From: Leeia speluncae
GTDB lineage: Bacteria; Pseudomonadota; Gammaproteobacteria; Burkholderiales; Leeiaceae
Reading direction: 5' to 3'
DNA length: 64,000 nucleotides
NCBI RefSeq assembly: GCF_020564625.1
Contig: NZ_JAJBZT010000007.1
Span: 124,001 to 188,000, forward strand
In this document: positions 1 to 9,094 of the stretch, piece by piece
Numbering within the stretch: position 1 is the stretch's first letter
How the letters are laid out: each line of letters begins with the position of its first letter
Translations under genes and position numbers: made by a program
Notes under the pieces: model-generated
Seen by the model: only the letters and a program-made list of their open reading frames with translations
Told to the model about the DNA's origin: nothing
Databases searched by the model: none

Positions 1-266
1 TTTCCATCTCCGACAATGACAATCGATTCATAAGCATGCGGTGTGTAGGGTTGCCCCAAAAACGCTTGTAAATTGATAACAGGGACAGGTACGCCACGAA
101 GATCAACCGCACCAAGCAAGCCTGCTTGGGCCGTTGGCAAGGCAGCAATATGGGAGCATGGCACTACTTCGCGTAGGTTTTCCATGGCTAATGCCAAATG
201 AAGACCTTCCACATAGAAGTGACCAATTAACACTTCCTTTTGTCCCACTGCTGCCATCTCACTCAT
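1..266 (-). CDS. cheW: CheW-like chemotaxis coupling protein (partial, C-terminus off the left edge)
   Basis: The reverse strand reads [20 protein letters not shown]... followed by a CheW-domain pattern: a beta-rich start, a REVV segment, then [15 protein letters not shown], the typical CheW strand pair. About 88 codons are visible before the window ends. The ATG at 266-264 overlaps the stop of the upstream chemoreceptor gene in an ATGA arrangement, so the two are almost certainly translationally coupled. CheW proteins bridge chemoreceptor tips and the CheA kinase in the cytoplasm. The linkage suggests a dedicated adaptor for the six-PAS receptor. It could instead be the N-terminal domain of a longer CheV (CheW-REC), which cannot be decided here. 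Confidence 0.85.
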   Translation of the reverse strand, partial: MSEMAAVGQKEVLIGHFYVEGLHLALAMENLREVVPCSHIAALPTAQAGLLGAVDLRGVPVPVINLQAFLGQPYTPHAYESIVIVGDG

Positions 267-3106
267 TTGATTGAACCCCCTAGGTTATCGATGAGCGAAC
301 TGACTTGATCCACCACACTATTTTGATCTACGGTTGCCTCAGCGATCGAACTCACCCTAGAGGCGGTATTTCTCACACTATGCAAGATGCCTTCGAAACT
401 GCTTGCAACGGTACGATTAATCTCCGCACCTTCTCTGACGTGTCGGTTAGCCTCTTCAATTTGCTGATGGATTTCTTTGGCCGCTTGGGCGCAGCGCTCT
501 GCTAGTTTACGAACTTCGGCTGCCACCACAGAGAAGCCCACACCATGATGACCAGCTCTGGCAGCTTCGATCGCAGCATTGAAGGCGAGTAGGTTGGTTT
601 GGTTGGCAATTTCGCTAATGATTTTGACGATTTCAGTCACTTTTATTGAGCTTTGCTCAATCTCGGTAATTGCTTTAATCGACTGCTTGAGGTTTTCATA
701 GCCCTTAGTTGCTACTTCTGTGGTTTCATGCGCCATGTCTGCAGCGACACTAGAATGAGAGGCAATCGAATTGATGCTGCTCACCAGTGTTTTTACACTA
801 TCGGCCATGAGTTGAGATTTTTCTTTGATCTGTTCTTCTAGTTGTACTTCTTGGGTGACATCGTAGGCATATTTGATGATCTTAATCACTTTGCCATTTA
901 GGTCTAAGATAGGGTTGTACGTCGCCTGAATCCAGACATCGCGGCTAAATTTACCAACCCGGTGGAAGCGTCCACTGTAATACTTACCTTCACTAAGCGT
1001 TAGCCAGAACACGCGATATTCTTCGCTTAAGGTGTACTCCGTCGTACAGAAGATACTATGGTGCTGACCTTGGATTTCTCGGTAGGTGTAACCCATCGCG
1101 GCAAGGAAGTTTCGGTTGGCGTATAGCACGTGGCCTGTCAGATCAAACTCGACAACTGCAAGCCCTTTGTCTACCGCAGCTACTTTCGCTTCGTCTAGCG
1201 CCGTACGCATTTTTTGTTCGGTGACGTCTGTCGCAAACTTCACGACTTTAAACGGTTGGCCGTGCTGATCAAACACCGGGTTGTAGTTGGCTTGAATCCA
1301 AACCTCTTCGCCACCGCAGCCAATCCGTTTGTATTCGCCGTGGAAGTATTCGCCTCGGCACAATTTATCCCAGAAGGCCTGATACTCTGACGTAGAGGAT
1401 TCTTTGGGATCGACAAAAATGCGGTGATGCATACCAATAATTTGCTCTAGTCGATATCCAAATAGGTTTAGGAAGTTCTCATTGGCATTCAGTACTTTGC
1501 CGGTCATATCAAATTCGATGACGGCTTGAGCGCGGTTAATAGCTTTTAATTTGCCATCAATTTCTAGTTGTTGCAGTTTTGCTTTAGTGATATCTCTAGC
1601 AATCATAATCACTTTTGATAGTGATCCATCTAACCCCATGACCGGGCTAAAGGTTGCTCCAAACCAAATCTCATTTCCATTATGGCTTTTACGGCGAATT
1701 TCCTCTCGTACAGAGGTTCCCTCATGTAGGCGATGCCAAATGCTAAGATAGTGGTTTGACGTAAGATCTTCTTCATAAATAAAGTTTGATTCACCCATGC
1801 CAATTAATTCTGCCATCCTATAATCCAATGCATTTGCAATGTTTTCATTAGCAAATAGCACAATACCTTGTCTGTCTAATTCAAGCATACAACTACTGGC
1901 AGATATTGCATTTAGACGGGACTCATTTTCAAAAGAACAGATTTTTTGTCTTGAAATGTCTTGGCAATATTTGACTACTTTGACGGGCTGACCTTCAATA
2001 TCAAAAATTGGGTTATACGTTGCTTGAAGCCACACTCTCTTACCATTTTTAGCTATGCGTAAATATTCGCCACTATCAAATTCGCCTTTCCCCAATTTTT
2101 GCCAAAAATTACGATATGCTGGTGTTGATGCTTCTTCAGTTGTTACAAACATTCGATGATGATTGCCTACGATTTCATCTAGCTCGTAACCCATTGTGTG
2201 AAGAAAATTGTCATTCGCGGAGATGACTTTACCGGTCATATCAAATTCGATTGTTCCCTGAGATAATGATATGGCTCTAAGTTTGCAATCATCTTCGAGT
2301 GTTTTCTGTTTGTATGAGGTTATATCACTTGCAAACTTCACTACTTTGAAAAGGCTACCATCGGCTTTTCTGATAGGAGTGTAAGTAGCTTGAAGCCAGA
2401 TTGGTTGTTTTTTGCTGGTTACTCGCAGAAATTCATTGGTAAACGCTTTTCCTGATTGAATCTCATTCCAGAAATTTGCGTACTCATCACTTTCTACATA
2501 AGTGTTTGGACAGAATATTCGGTGATTTCTGCCTATAACCTCCTCTAATTTGTAACCCATGGTTTTTAAGAAATTGTCGTTGGCATTGAGAATGGTTCCA
2601 TTCATGTCAAATTCAATTACTGCAAGGGTTAAGTCTAGTGCTTCGAGTTTGGCCATTTCATCTGCAGCTAGCTGTTTTTCTTTGGTAATGTCAGTGGCGA
2701 ATTTGACGATACGGTAGGGGGTGCCTGCTTCGTCTAATAATGGGGAGTAGAACGAACGGATAAAGACATGGTCCCCAAATTTATTAATACGCTGATATTC
2801 ACCGGAAAATGTTTCGCCACTGCACAGCTTTTCCCAAAAGGCTTGGTAACGGCCAGACGTTTTTGCCTGATCTCCCCACAGTTTTTCATGCTTTTGACCG
2901 AGCAGTTCTTCTCGGTTGTAATCATATAGTTTCAGAAAGTTTTCGTTTAGATCAACGATGTTACCTTCTAAATCAAATAGGCAGGCCGCCAAATTTTGGT
3001 TCATGGCTAGGAATACATGCAGTAACTCTTTGAGAAACGGATCATCAGAATCCGTAAACTTAGTAAGAAAGTGCTGTACCGTTTCTGGGGTGTTGTTGAG
3101 TAACAT
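263..3106 (-). CDS. Soluble methyl-accepting chemotaxis protein with six tandem PAS domains
   Basis: This 947-residue protein has no signal peptide or membrane segment. Six PAS-PAC units repeat about every 122 residues. Each has a core resembling [15 protein letters not shown] and ends in a VVKFATDIT-like strand; they occupy roughly residues 35-750. A chemoreceptor signalling domain follows, with a hairpin tip around residues 832-860 ([20 protein letters not shown]). This is the BdlA/Aer-like soluble class, expanded from the usual one or two PAS domains. PAS4 is the most divergent unit. The architecture predicts an intracellular redox or small-ligand sensor feeding CheA. The coding sequence overlaps cheW by 4 bp. 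The ligand cannot be read from the sequence. Confidence 0.93.
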   Translation of the reverse strand: MLLNNTPETVQHFLTKFTDSDDPFLKELLHVFLAMNQNLAACLFDLEGNIVDLNENFLKLYDYNREELLGQKHEKLWGDQAKTSGRYQAFWEKLCSGETFSGEYQRINKFGDHVFIRSFYSPLLDEAGTPYRIVKFATDITKEKQLAADEMAKLEALDLTLAVIEFDMNGTILNANDNFLKTMGYKLEEVIGRNHRIFCPNTYVESDEYANFWNEIQSGKAFTNEFLRVTSKKQPIWLQATYTPIRKADGSLFKVVKFASDITSYKQKTLEDDCKLRAISLSQGTIEFDMTGKVISANDNFLHTMGYELDEIVGNHHRMFVTTEEASTPAYRNFWQKLGKGEFDSGEYLRIAKNGKRVWLQATYNPIFDIEGQPVKVVKYCQDISRQKICSFENESRLNAISASSCMLELDRQGIVLFANENIANALDYRMAELIGMGESNFIYEEDLTSNHYLSIWHRLHEGTSVREEIRRKSHNGNEIWFGATFSPVMGLDGSLSKVIMIARDITKAKLQQLEIDGKLKAINRAQAVIEFDMTGKVLNANENFLNLFGYRLEQIIGMHHRIFVDPKESSTSEYQAFWDKLCRGEYFHGEYKRIGCGGEEVWIQANYNPVFDQHGQPFKVVKFATDVTEQKMRTALDEAKVAAVDKGLAVVEFDLTGHVLYANRNFLAAMGYTYREIQGQHHSIFCTTEYTLSEEYRVFWLTLSEGKYYSGRFHRVGKFSRDVWIQATYNPILDLNGKVIKIIKYAYDVTQEVQLEEQIKEKSQLMADSVKTLVSSINSIASHSSVAADMAHETTEVATKGYENLKQSIKAITEIEQSSIKVTEIVKIISEIANQTNLLAFNAAIEAARAGHHGVGFSVVAAEVRKLAERCAQAAKEIHQQIEEANRHVREGAEINRTVASSFEGILHSVRNTASRVSSIAEATVDQNSVVDQVSSLIDNLGGSIK

Positions 3107-3180
3107 CTGGCGTCTCCTGACTACATTTCTTTTAATTCAATATAGCAGCAGATCCAAAAAAAGCTTTTTTTCTTCAAGAC

Positions 3181-3209
3181 ATTAAAAAAGCCAGCGCATG
3201 GCTGGCTTT
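3181..3209 (-). terminator. Rho-independent terminator of the esterase gene
   Basis: A perfect 9-bp stem (3187-3195 with 3201-3209, AAAGCCAGC/GCTGGCTTT) with a 5-nt loop lies just downstream of the esterase stop. On the minus strand it is followed by a run of T residues. Confidence 0.85.
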
Positions 3210-3235
3210 GTAAAACGTGCTGAACGCGTGATGAT

Positions 3236-4921
3236 TTAGTAGTCTGTAAAATGATACGGAGTAAAGAAGTCTTTACCTGCCCAATCTCTAGATGGCCGCG
3301 GTAGCAGTGGGTCTCTTGGTTCAAAACTACTTGCTTGGTTGATATCACCATTGCCTTTATAACTAGCTACCAGTGGGTAAGGATAAACCGGGCGACTTCT
3401 TTCTGGTGACTCTACACTTGGAGGTGCTCCTGCGGGTTTGTTTGCTTCGCTTGTTGGTTGTCCAAAATTGTTTGCTTTGGTTTTGCTGGTGCTGGTTTCG
3501 ATTAAAAATGGCGCGTGGCTAGCCTCTACCCAATCAATCATCTTAGACATCAAATCGACTGAAGATGGGCCGTCGCCTTGTCCGCAGTGAAATACACCGG
3601 GAAGCAAATATAGTCTTTCGAAATTTTCTGCTTTTTCTGCACCCATTTGTTTGATCAGCGCTTCATGATAGGCAATAGTGGTGAGTGGTGAAATATGTGG
3701 GTCTGACCAACCGTGCCATAAAATGAGCTTGCCACCTTTTGCAGCAAAAGCGGATAAATCCGGATTTACCGCATCAAAAAGTGGGTGTCTTTGGCGAAGC
3801 GCATCTAGTGTTGCTTCTGTAAAGGCGAGCGCCGTTAGTTTATCTACTTTGTTTGCCGAGTTTCCAAACACTAAGTGTTGAATCGCACCTTCTGCAATCA
3901 TTTTGCTAAAGATAGGTTGGTTTGCATCAGTTGGGACAAATACTCCCGCCCATGCGAGCTCGGAACCATATTGAACGGAACCTACGGTTAAGAAGCGGCC
4001 TGTTGTTGGGTCTTTTGCTCCTTGGTAAATTTTTGCGGCAGCTTCTGCTTCTGCATGGGTTAAACACTGGCTTGTATCAGAAGCAGTTGGCGGACATTCG
4101 ATGGTGGTCGGGTCAAAATGACATGCACGCGGATCGGTTAAAAGACCATCTTTCATACCATCTAGTTGATCGCATGCTGCAATCACTGCATTGTGCAAAA
4201 TTGGCAAACGGCTAGCCACAAGAATAGCTTTACCGTCTTTTCCTGTGTTGCTCATGGCTAGCCAACCGTGATGAAGGCTATTTTGAACCTGGAATAGCAT
4301 TGCAGGGGCGCCAGCAATAATGCCGTCAAAGTCATTCGGGAATCGCTGTGCTTCCATTAAGGCTTCACGTCCGCCATCAGAGCAGCCATTAAAGTAGGAT
4401 TTTTCTACCGATTTTCCATACAGCGCTTTGATGAGGGCTTTATTGGCCACTGCCGTGATATGCACACCGCGATAAGCAAAGTCTGCTCTTTGCTGATCGT
4501 TTTCGCCAAACTCTGTGCCCATTCCTTGGTGGCCCATATCAGTAGAGGACACCACCATTTCATTATTTTCGAGTGGTGCGCAGCCTTCTGATGCGCCGGA
4601 ATCTAATCGAATACTGCCGCAAGTACCGCCGCAGCCTACTTGTAGGTAACGTTCGGACCAGCCAGTCATCGGGAGTGTTGTTTGAAAATGAATGGCAGGA
4701 GAGAGTAAACCCTCTACCGTACACAGGTTTTTGCCATGATTGGCTTCCACCTTCGTGCTAATAATCTTGCTGCCGTTACCGCCTATATTGCTTAGATCAT
4801 ACGCTTGAAGAGATTCGCAGCTGACTTTGGCATCTAAGGCAAACGCTGGCGTCGCGATAAAAAAGGAAAATATGGAAATACTTAGCCCGATTAGCCAAGT
4901 GAGATGTGACTTTTGCTTCAT
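3236..4921 (-). CDS. Secreted tannase/feruloyl esterase family protein
   Basis: The 561-residue protein starts with a clear signal peptide (hydrophobic stretch about 8-24, ending near TPAFALDA), so it is exported. The tannase/feruloyl-esterase alpha/beta-hydrolase family is recognised by the nucleophile elbow GCSDGGREAL, the acid motif HGWSDPHISP and the catalytic histidine motif VFHCGQGDGP. The cysteines next to Ser and His match the family's active-site disulfide. Such enzymes hydrolyse ester bonds of gallate or hydroxycinnamate conjugates from plants. Substrate choice is not readable. A palindrome of the island's operator family lies 44 bp upstream of the start. A terminator follows the gene, so it is probably monocistronic. 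Confidence 0.88.
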   Translation of the reverse strand: MKQKSHLTWLIGLSISIFSFFIATPAFALDAKVSCESLQAYDLSNIGGNGSKIISTKVEANHGKNLCTVEGLLSPAIHFQTTLPMTGWSERYLQVGCGGTCGSIRLDSGASEGCAPLENNEMVVSSTDMGHQGMGTEFGENDQQRADFAYRGVHITAVANKALIKALYGKSVEKSYFNGCSDGGREALMEAQRFPNDFDGIIAGAPAMLFQVQNSLHHGWLAMSNTGKDGKAILVASRLPILHNAVIAACDQLDGMKDGLLTDPRACHFDPTTIECPPTASDTSQCLTHAEAEAAAKIYQGAKDPTTGRFLTVGSVQYGSELAWAGVFVPTDANQPIFSKMIAEGAIQHLVFGNSANKVDKLTALAFTEATLDALRQRHPLFDAVNPDLSAFAAKGGKLILWHGWSDPHISPLTTIAYHEALIKQMGAEKAENFERLYLLPGVFHCGQGDGPSSVDLMSKMIDWVEASHAPFLIETSTSKTKANNFGQPTSEANKPAGAPPSVESPERSRPVYPYPLVASYKGNGDINQASSFEPRDPLLPRPSRDWAGKDFFTPYHFTDY

Positions 4922-4964
4922 TGTGTTGAAGGTCCCTGAGATTTAATGGGCGGATTTCCGCTGA

Positions 4965-4978
4965 TTTCTTATATGAAA
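4965..4978. promoter_or_regulatory. Candidate operator, TTTCTTATATGAAA
   Basis: This near-palindrome fits the TTTCYWATNNGAAA consensus seen in the amaB and thiamine-diphosphate-enzyme promoters. It lies 44 bp upstream of the esterase start. No -10 box stands at the spacing seen in those two promoters, so membership in the same regulon is less certain. Confidence 0.4.
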
Positions 4979-5063
4979 CTATGACACAGCTAGGCGTTTA
5001 ATCGGGTGAGCTAGACGTAAAGAGGGTGTAAAAATCGTCAACTATGCTTGAAAATTAGGGATG

Positions 5064-5957
5064 TTATTCCGACGCAATCGTTAGATTGATCCAATCTTTA
5101 AATGCACGCACCGCATAAGTATCTGCGCGAGATGCGGGGTAAACAAAATAATAGGCTTGGCTATTTTCCATTGGGTGATCATATGCAATGGTTAAGGCGC
5201 CTGAGTTCAGTTCATTTTCGATAAAGTGCATTGGCAGAAGGGCAATCCCTAATCCTGATAGCGCGGCTTGAATCACCATTTGAAACTGCTCGAATCGCGG
5301 CCCTGCAAATGCATCGATATCTTCTGCACCTGCATGGTGTAACCATTCATTCCACGCCTGTGGACGGCTGGTGAGTTGCAAGCGTTTGTAATGGTGGAGT
5401 TCATCAATATCCGTTAGTGCTTTTCCATTTGGTAATAGTTGGGGTGAACAGACGGGGACTAATTTTTCCCCCATTAACCGATGGCAAACAGCCCCCGGCC
5501 ATAAGGCAGGGCCAAAATGAATCGCCCCATGTAGATCTTCATTGGAAAAATCAAACGGTGTGGTACGTGAAGAAATATTCAGTTCTATATCCGGATGGGC
5601 GGCGTAAAACGTACCTAATCTGGGGATTAACCAGCGCGTCCCAAATGTAGGTAACACCGCAAGATGTAGCACTTTGTTTTCATCTTGATGCGATTTTAGC
5701 TGAATAGTCGCCGCTTCCGCCCGATCCAACACTTCGCGAATCACTGCGCCATAGGCTTCACCTGCCGTGGTTAATACTAAGCGTTGTTTAATTCTTTCAA
5801 ACAGCGGCCGTCCCAAAAAATCTTCCAATTGCCGAATCTGCCGGCTGACTGCACTTTGCGTCAGGCAAAGTTCTTCTGCTGCGCGCGTAAAACTCAGGTG
5901 GCGGTGAGCTGCATCAAAACACTGCAAAGCAGAAAGTGAGGGGAGGTTACGTCGCAT
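5064..5957 (-). CDS. LysR-family transcriptional regulator (GcvA-like)
   Basis: This 297-residue protein has an N-terminal winged helix-turn-helix (about residues 6-65, including SFTRAAEELCLTQSAVSRQI) and the two-lobed LysR effector domain. The opening MRRNLPSLSALQCFDAAHRH resembles the GcvA subgroup. It is divergent from amaB across 380 bp containing several palindromes, the usual layout for a LysR gene controlling its neighbour. As I recall, a LysR gene also sits between amaAB and the DUF1338 gene in Pseudomonas putida, which supports a role in lysine/pipecolate catabolism. The inducer is unknown. Confidence 0.9.
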   Translation of the reverse strand: MRRNLPSLSALQCFDAAHRHLSFTRAAEELCLTQSAVSRQIRQLEDFLGRPLFERIKQRLVLTTAGEAYGAVIREVLDRAEAATIQLKSHQDENKVLHLAVLPTFGTRWLIPRLGTFYAAHPDIELNISSRTTPFDFSNEDLHGAIHFGPALWPGAVCHRLMGEKLVPVCSPQLLPNGKALTDIDELHHYKRLQLTSRPQAWNEWLHHAGAEDIDAFAGPRFEQFQMVIQAALSGLGIALLPMHFIENELNSGALTIAYDHPMENSQAYYFVYPASRADTYAVRAFKDWINLTIASE

Positions 5958-6337
5958 GTTTGGTTTCCAAAAGGGAACAAGCTAAGAGAGTCTGATGAAT
6001 ATTACCAAAATCAAGGATGTTTTCCTATTGGAAATCAGTTTGGGTTTTCTGTGTTTCTAATTAGAAAAAGTGGCTAAGTACAACTACGTAGTTGTTTCCT
6101 TTTTACTAAATGGTTTAAATGATGAGTATATTTGAATTAGATATTATATGACTATAATTAACTGAAATATATAGATATTTTGTTTTTACTTATCAAGCTA
6201 AGTTTTTTAGAATGCTCGAAAATTTACTTAGCATCATAAATTTCCTATCTGAAAAAATTGCAGAATTATTATTGACATGTATCAAGTTTCCTCAAATAAT
6301 GGCCTCGTAGTTTCTTATCGGAAATCTTGGAGTGAAT
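5958..6337. promoter_or_regulatory. Divergent LysR/amaB regulatory region with repeated palindromes
   Basis: This gene-free stretch carries four members of one palindrome family: TTTCCTATTGGAAA (6021-6034), TTTCTAATTAGAAA (6054-6067), TTTCCTATCTGAAA (6241-6254) and TTTCTTATCGGAAA (6311-6324). A degenerate fifth is GTTTCCAAAAGGGAAC (5963-5978). The two near the LysR gene are 33 bp apart, about three helical turns. The two at amaB flank its promoter. The palindromes suit either a LysR T-N11-A protein or the XRE-cupin repressor encoded at 18.2-18.8 kb; recurrence in the latter's own promoter favours it. Confidence 0.7.
6272..6300 (+). promoter_or_regulatory. sigma70-type promoter of amaB
   Basis: TTGACA (6272-6277), a 17-bp spacer and AATAAT (6295-6300) make a near-consensus promoter. 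An operator palindrome begins 11 bp after the -10 box, so a bound protein there would block initiation. Confidence 0.7.
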
Positions 6338-7837
6338 ATGAAAATTGATGCCATTATGAGCGCCATGGGCGTCCCTGCTTCTGCTTATCAAGCACAAGGC
6401 CTAGAAGTGTTTTCACCAGTGAATGGTGAAAAGATTGGTGCAGTTGCCACCATTCAGGCGAGTGATGCAGATGCAGCATTAGCGCTTTCAGTAAAAGCAT
6501 TCAAAGAGTGGCGTCATGTGCCTGCACCAAAACGTGGTGAGTTAGTTCGCATCCTTGGTGAACTGCTACGTAAATACAAACAGCCACTAGGTGAGCTAGT
6601 TTCGATGGAAGCAGGAAAGATCGTTCAAGAAGGCTTGGGCGAAGTACAAGAAATGATCGATATCTGTGATTTCGCCGTCGGTCTATCTCGTCAGCTTTAT
6701 GGTTTAACGATTGCTTCAGAACGCCCTGGTCACCGCATGGCAGAAACATGGCATCCAATTGGTGTGTGTGGTGTTATTTCAGCGTTTAACTTCCCAGTTG
6801 CCGTTTGGTCTTGGAATGCTGCGCTAGCGCTAGTGTGCGGTAACTCTGTGGTATGGAAACCATCTGAAAAAACCCCATTAACAGCAGTTGCTGTGCAAGC
6901 CATTATGGACGAAGCGATTAGTTTGTTTGGTGCTGCACCAGAAGGTTTGTCTCAAACTTTAATTGGCGGCCGTGATGTGGGTGAGGTGCTAACCAAAGAT
7001 GCGCGCGTTGGCATCGTTAGTGCAACGGGTAGTACCGAAATGGGCCGTGCAGTAGGCCTTGCTGTGGCGCAACGCTTTGGCCGTTCTATTCTAGAACTAG
7101 GTGGAAATAACGCCGGCATTATCAGCGAAACCGCCGATCTAGATTTGGCTTTGCGTGGCATCTTGTTCTCTGCTGTGGGTACTGCAGGACAACGTTGTAC
7201 AACGCTACGTCGCTTGTTTGTGCATGAGTCTATCTACGATGGTTTGGTCAGCAAACTAAAAGAACTATACGGCAAAGTACGTATCGGCAACCCACTAGAA
7301 AACGGCACGCTAATGGGCCCGTTGATCGACAAAGCATCCTTTGATCGTATGCAATCTGCGCTTGCTTCTGCAAAAGAGCAGGGCGGCCAAGTCACCGGTG
7401 GTGAGCGTATCACCGTTGCAGGTTGTGAAAATGGCTACTACGTAAAACCAGCGATTGCTGAAATGCCAGCGCAAACCGCGATTGTGTTGCAAGAAACCTT
7501 TGCACCAATTCTATATGTAATGAAGTACACCAACTTTGAAGAAGCGATCGAAGCAAACAACGCTTCTCACCATGGTTTGTCTTCTTGCGTGTTCACTACC
7601 AACCTTCGCGAAGCAGAACTATTCACCTCTGATTTTGGTTCGGATTGCGGTATCGCTAACGTCAACATCGGGCCAAGTGGCGCTGAAATTGGTGGCGCGT
7701 TTGGTGGAGAAAAAGAAACTGGCGGCGGTCGTGAATCTGGTTCGGATGCATGGAAAGGTTACATGCGCCGCGCAACCAACACCATTAACTATTCCAAAGA
7801 ATTACCGCTAGCACAGGGTATCGACTTCAGTCTGTAA
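6338..7837 (+). CDS. amaB: Antiquitin-type aldehyde dehydrogenase (L-piperidine-6-carboxylate / aminoadipate semialdehyde dehydrogenase)
   Basis: A 499-residue ALDH7-family enzyme. It oxidises 2-aminoadipate 6-semialdehyde, in equilibrium with piperideine-6-carboxylate, to 2-aminoadipate with NAD(P)+. Visible motifs are the ISAFNFPVAVW substrate/cofactor loop, the glutamate in LELGGNNAG and the catalytic cysteine at residue 287 in GTAGQRCTTLRR, the signature of the antiquitin branch. The ATG at 6338 is chosen over an upstream GTG at 6332 because GGAG sits 5 bp before it. It heads an operon with a binding protein and a DadA-like gene. The pathway assignment is strengthened by HglS- and YdiJ-type genes further along. 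Confidence 0.9.
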   Translation: MKIDAIMSAMGVPASAYQAQGLEVFSPVNGEKIGAVATIQASDADAALALSVKAFKEWRHVPAPKRGELVRILGELLRKYKQPLGELVSMEAGKIVQEGLGEVQEMIDICDFAVGLSRQLYGLTIASERPGHRMAETWHPIGVCGVISAFNFPVAVWSWNAALALVCGNSVVWKPSEKTPLTAVAVQAIMDEAISLFGAAPEGLSQTLIGGRDVGEVLTKDARVGIVSATGSTEMGRAVGLAVAQRFGRSILELGGNNAGIISETADLDLALRGILFSAVGTAGQRCTTLRRLFVHESIYDGLVSKLKELYGKVRIGNPLENGTLMGPLIDKASFDRMQSALASAKEQGGQVTGGERITVAGCENGYYVKPAIAEMPAQTAIVLQETFAPILYVMKYTNFEEAIEANNASHHGLSSCVFTTNLREAELFTSDFGSDCGIANVNIGPSGAEIGGAFGGEKETGGGRESGSDAWKGYMRRATNTINYSKELPLAQGIDFSL

Positions 7838-7860
7838 GCCAAGTCTGTTTGAAATCCAAG

Positions 7861-7879
7861 CCGGGGACCCCTTCCCCGG
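7861..7879 (+). terminator. Intercistronic hairpin between amaB and the binding-protein gene
   Basis: CCGGGG/CCCCGG arms with a 7-nt loop lie in the 82-bp gap. There is no T-run, so it is more likely an RNA-stability or partial-termination element that sets differential expression than a full terminator. Confidence 0.45.
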
Positions 7880-7919
7880 TGAGTGATGTTTTGCCTTAAA
7901 ACCTAATAGGAGAGGGTTC

Positions 7920-9065
7920 ATGAAAAAGCAATTAACTGTCACCAAATTAACTTTCGCGTTAGCAATGGCTGGTCTGACCATGACCGCCGGTGCAGACACG
8001 ATCAAGATTGGTTTTTCAGCGGTAATGTCTGGTGCATTCGGCCATTACGGCAAAGACATGGAAAATGCGGCAAAAATCGCGATCGAAGAAGCAAACGCTC
8101 AGAAAATCAAAATTGGTGGTTCAGTTGCTAACTTTGTTTTGGTTTCTGAAGATGATCAAGGCGATCCACGTACAGGTGTAGCGGTTGCTCAACGTCTAGT
8201 TGATGCGGGTGTAGTGGGTATTGTTGGCCACTTTAACTCTGGTACAAGTATTCCTGCTTCAAAAATCTATGCAGCGGCTGGATTACCACAAATTAGCCCA
8301 GCTTCTAGTAACCCACAGCTAACTGCACAAGGGTTCAAGAGCACTTTCCGTATTATTAATACCGATGCGCAAATGGGTGCATACGCCGGTAGCTATGCAG
8401 TAAAAGATTTAAAAGCAAAACGCATTGCGGTGATTGATGACCGTACCGCTTTTGGCCAAGGTATGGCAGACGAATTCAGTAAAGCCGCAAAAGCAGCAGG
8501 TGGCAATATTGTTTCTCGTGAATTCACTACCGATAAAAGTACCGATTTCATGTCTGTGCTTACCGCTATCAAATCTGCCAAAGCAGATCTGATTTTCTTC
8601 GGCGGTTTGGATGCACAAGCAGGCCCAATGGCAAAACAGATGAAGCAATTGGGTGTTAATGCAGTGCTAATGGGCGGCGGCGGATTTACAACGGATAACT
8701 TCATCAATCTCGCTGGTAAAGATAGTGCAGAAGGCACCATGTCTTGGGAATATGGCCTTCCAGTTGAAAAAATGCCAAAAGGTAAGCAGCTAGAAGACAA
8801 AATGAAGAAGAAGTTTGGCACCGACATCCTTGCTTATTCTCCATTTACTTACGATGCGACTTGGGCATTGATTAACGCCATGACCAAAGCCAACTCTGCA
8901 GACCCTAAAGTGTACTTGCCTGCTTTAGCAAAAATTGATTTCCCAGGTGTGAGTGGCCGTATTGCATTTACAAATACTGGCGACATGAAATATGCAGCCG
9001 CATCACTTTATAAAGTGAAGGCTGGAAAGTGGGAAACCTTGCAAATTCAACAAGGTAGCAAATAA
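7920..9065 (+). CDS. Periplasmic branched-chain-amino-acid-type ABC transporter substrate-binding protein
   Basis: The 381-residue protein begins with a signal peptide (MKKQLTVTKLTFALAMAGL, cleavage near AGADT). A Leu/Ile/Val-binding-protein (Peripla_BP_6) fold follows, with signatures IGFSAVMSGAFGHYGKDMEN, GVVGIVGHFNSGTSIPASKI and AVIDDRTAFGQG. A strong AGGAGAG ribosome-binding site precedes it. Its place between amaB and a DadA-like gene suggests uptake of lysine, D-lysine, pipecolate or a related amino acid. No LivHMGF permease or ATPase genes are in the window, so it must use transport components encoded elsewhere. A close paralogue lies at 37768-38919. Confidence 0.9.
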   Translation: MKKQLTVTKLTFALAMAGLTMTAGADTIKIGFSAVMSGAFGHYGKDMENAAKIAIEEANAQKIKIGGSVANFVLVSEDDQGDPRTGVAVAQRLVDAGVVGIVGHFNSGTSIPASKIYAAAGLPQISPASSNPQLTAQGFKSTFRIINTDAQMGAYAGSYAVKDLKAKRIAVIDDRTAFGQGMADEFSKAAKAAGGNIVSREFTTDKSTDFMSVLTAIKSAKADLIFFGGLDAQAGPMAKQMKQLGVNAVLMGGGGFTTDNFINLAGKDSAEGTMSWEYGLPVEKMPKGKQLEDKMKKKFGTDILAYSPFTYDATWALINAMTKANSADPKVYLPALAKIDFPGVSGRIAFTNTGDMKYAAASLYKVKAGKWETLQIQQGSK

Positions 9066-9094
9066 GTAGTTTGCCAAATTAGGGAGCTTAGCGC

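Noticed and set aside
3148-3176. AT-rich AAAAAAAGCTTTTTTT palindrome as a second terminator
   Set aside because: The stem is almost all A-T pairs with only a central AGCT, and a good terminator already lies at 3181-3209.
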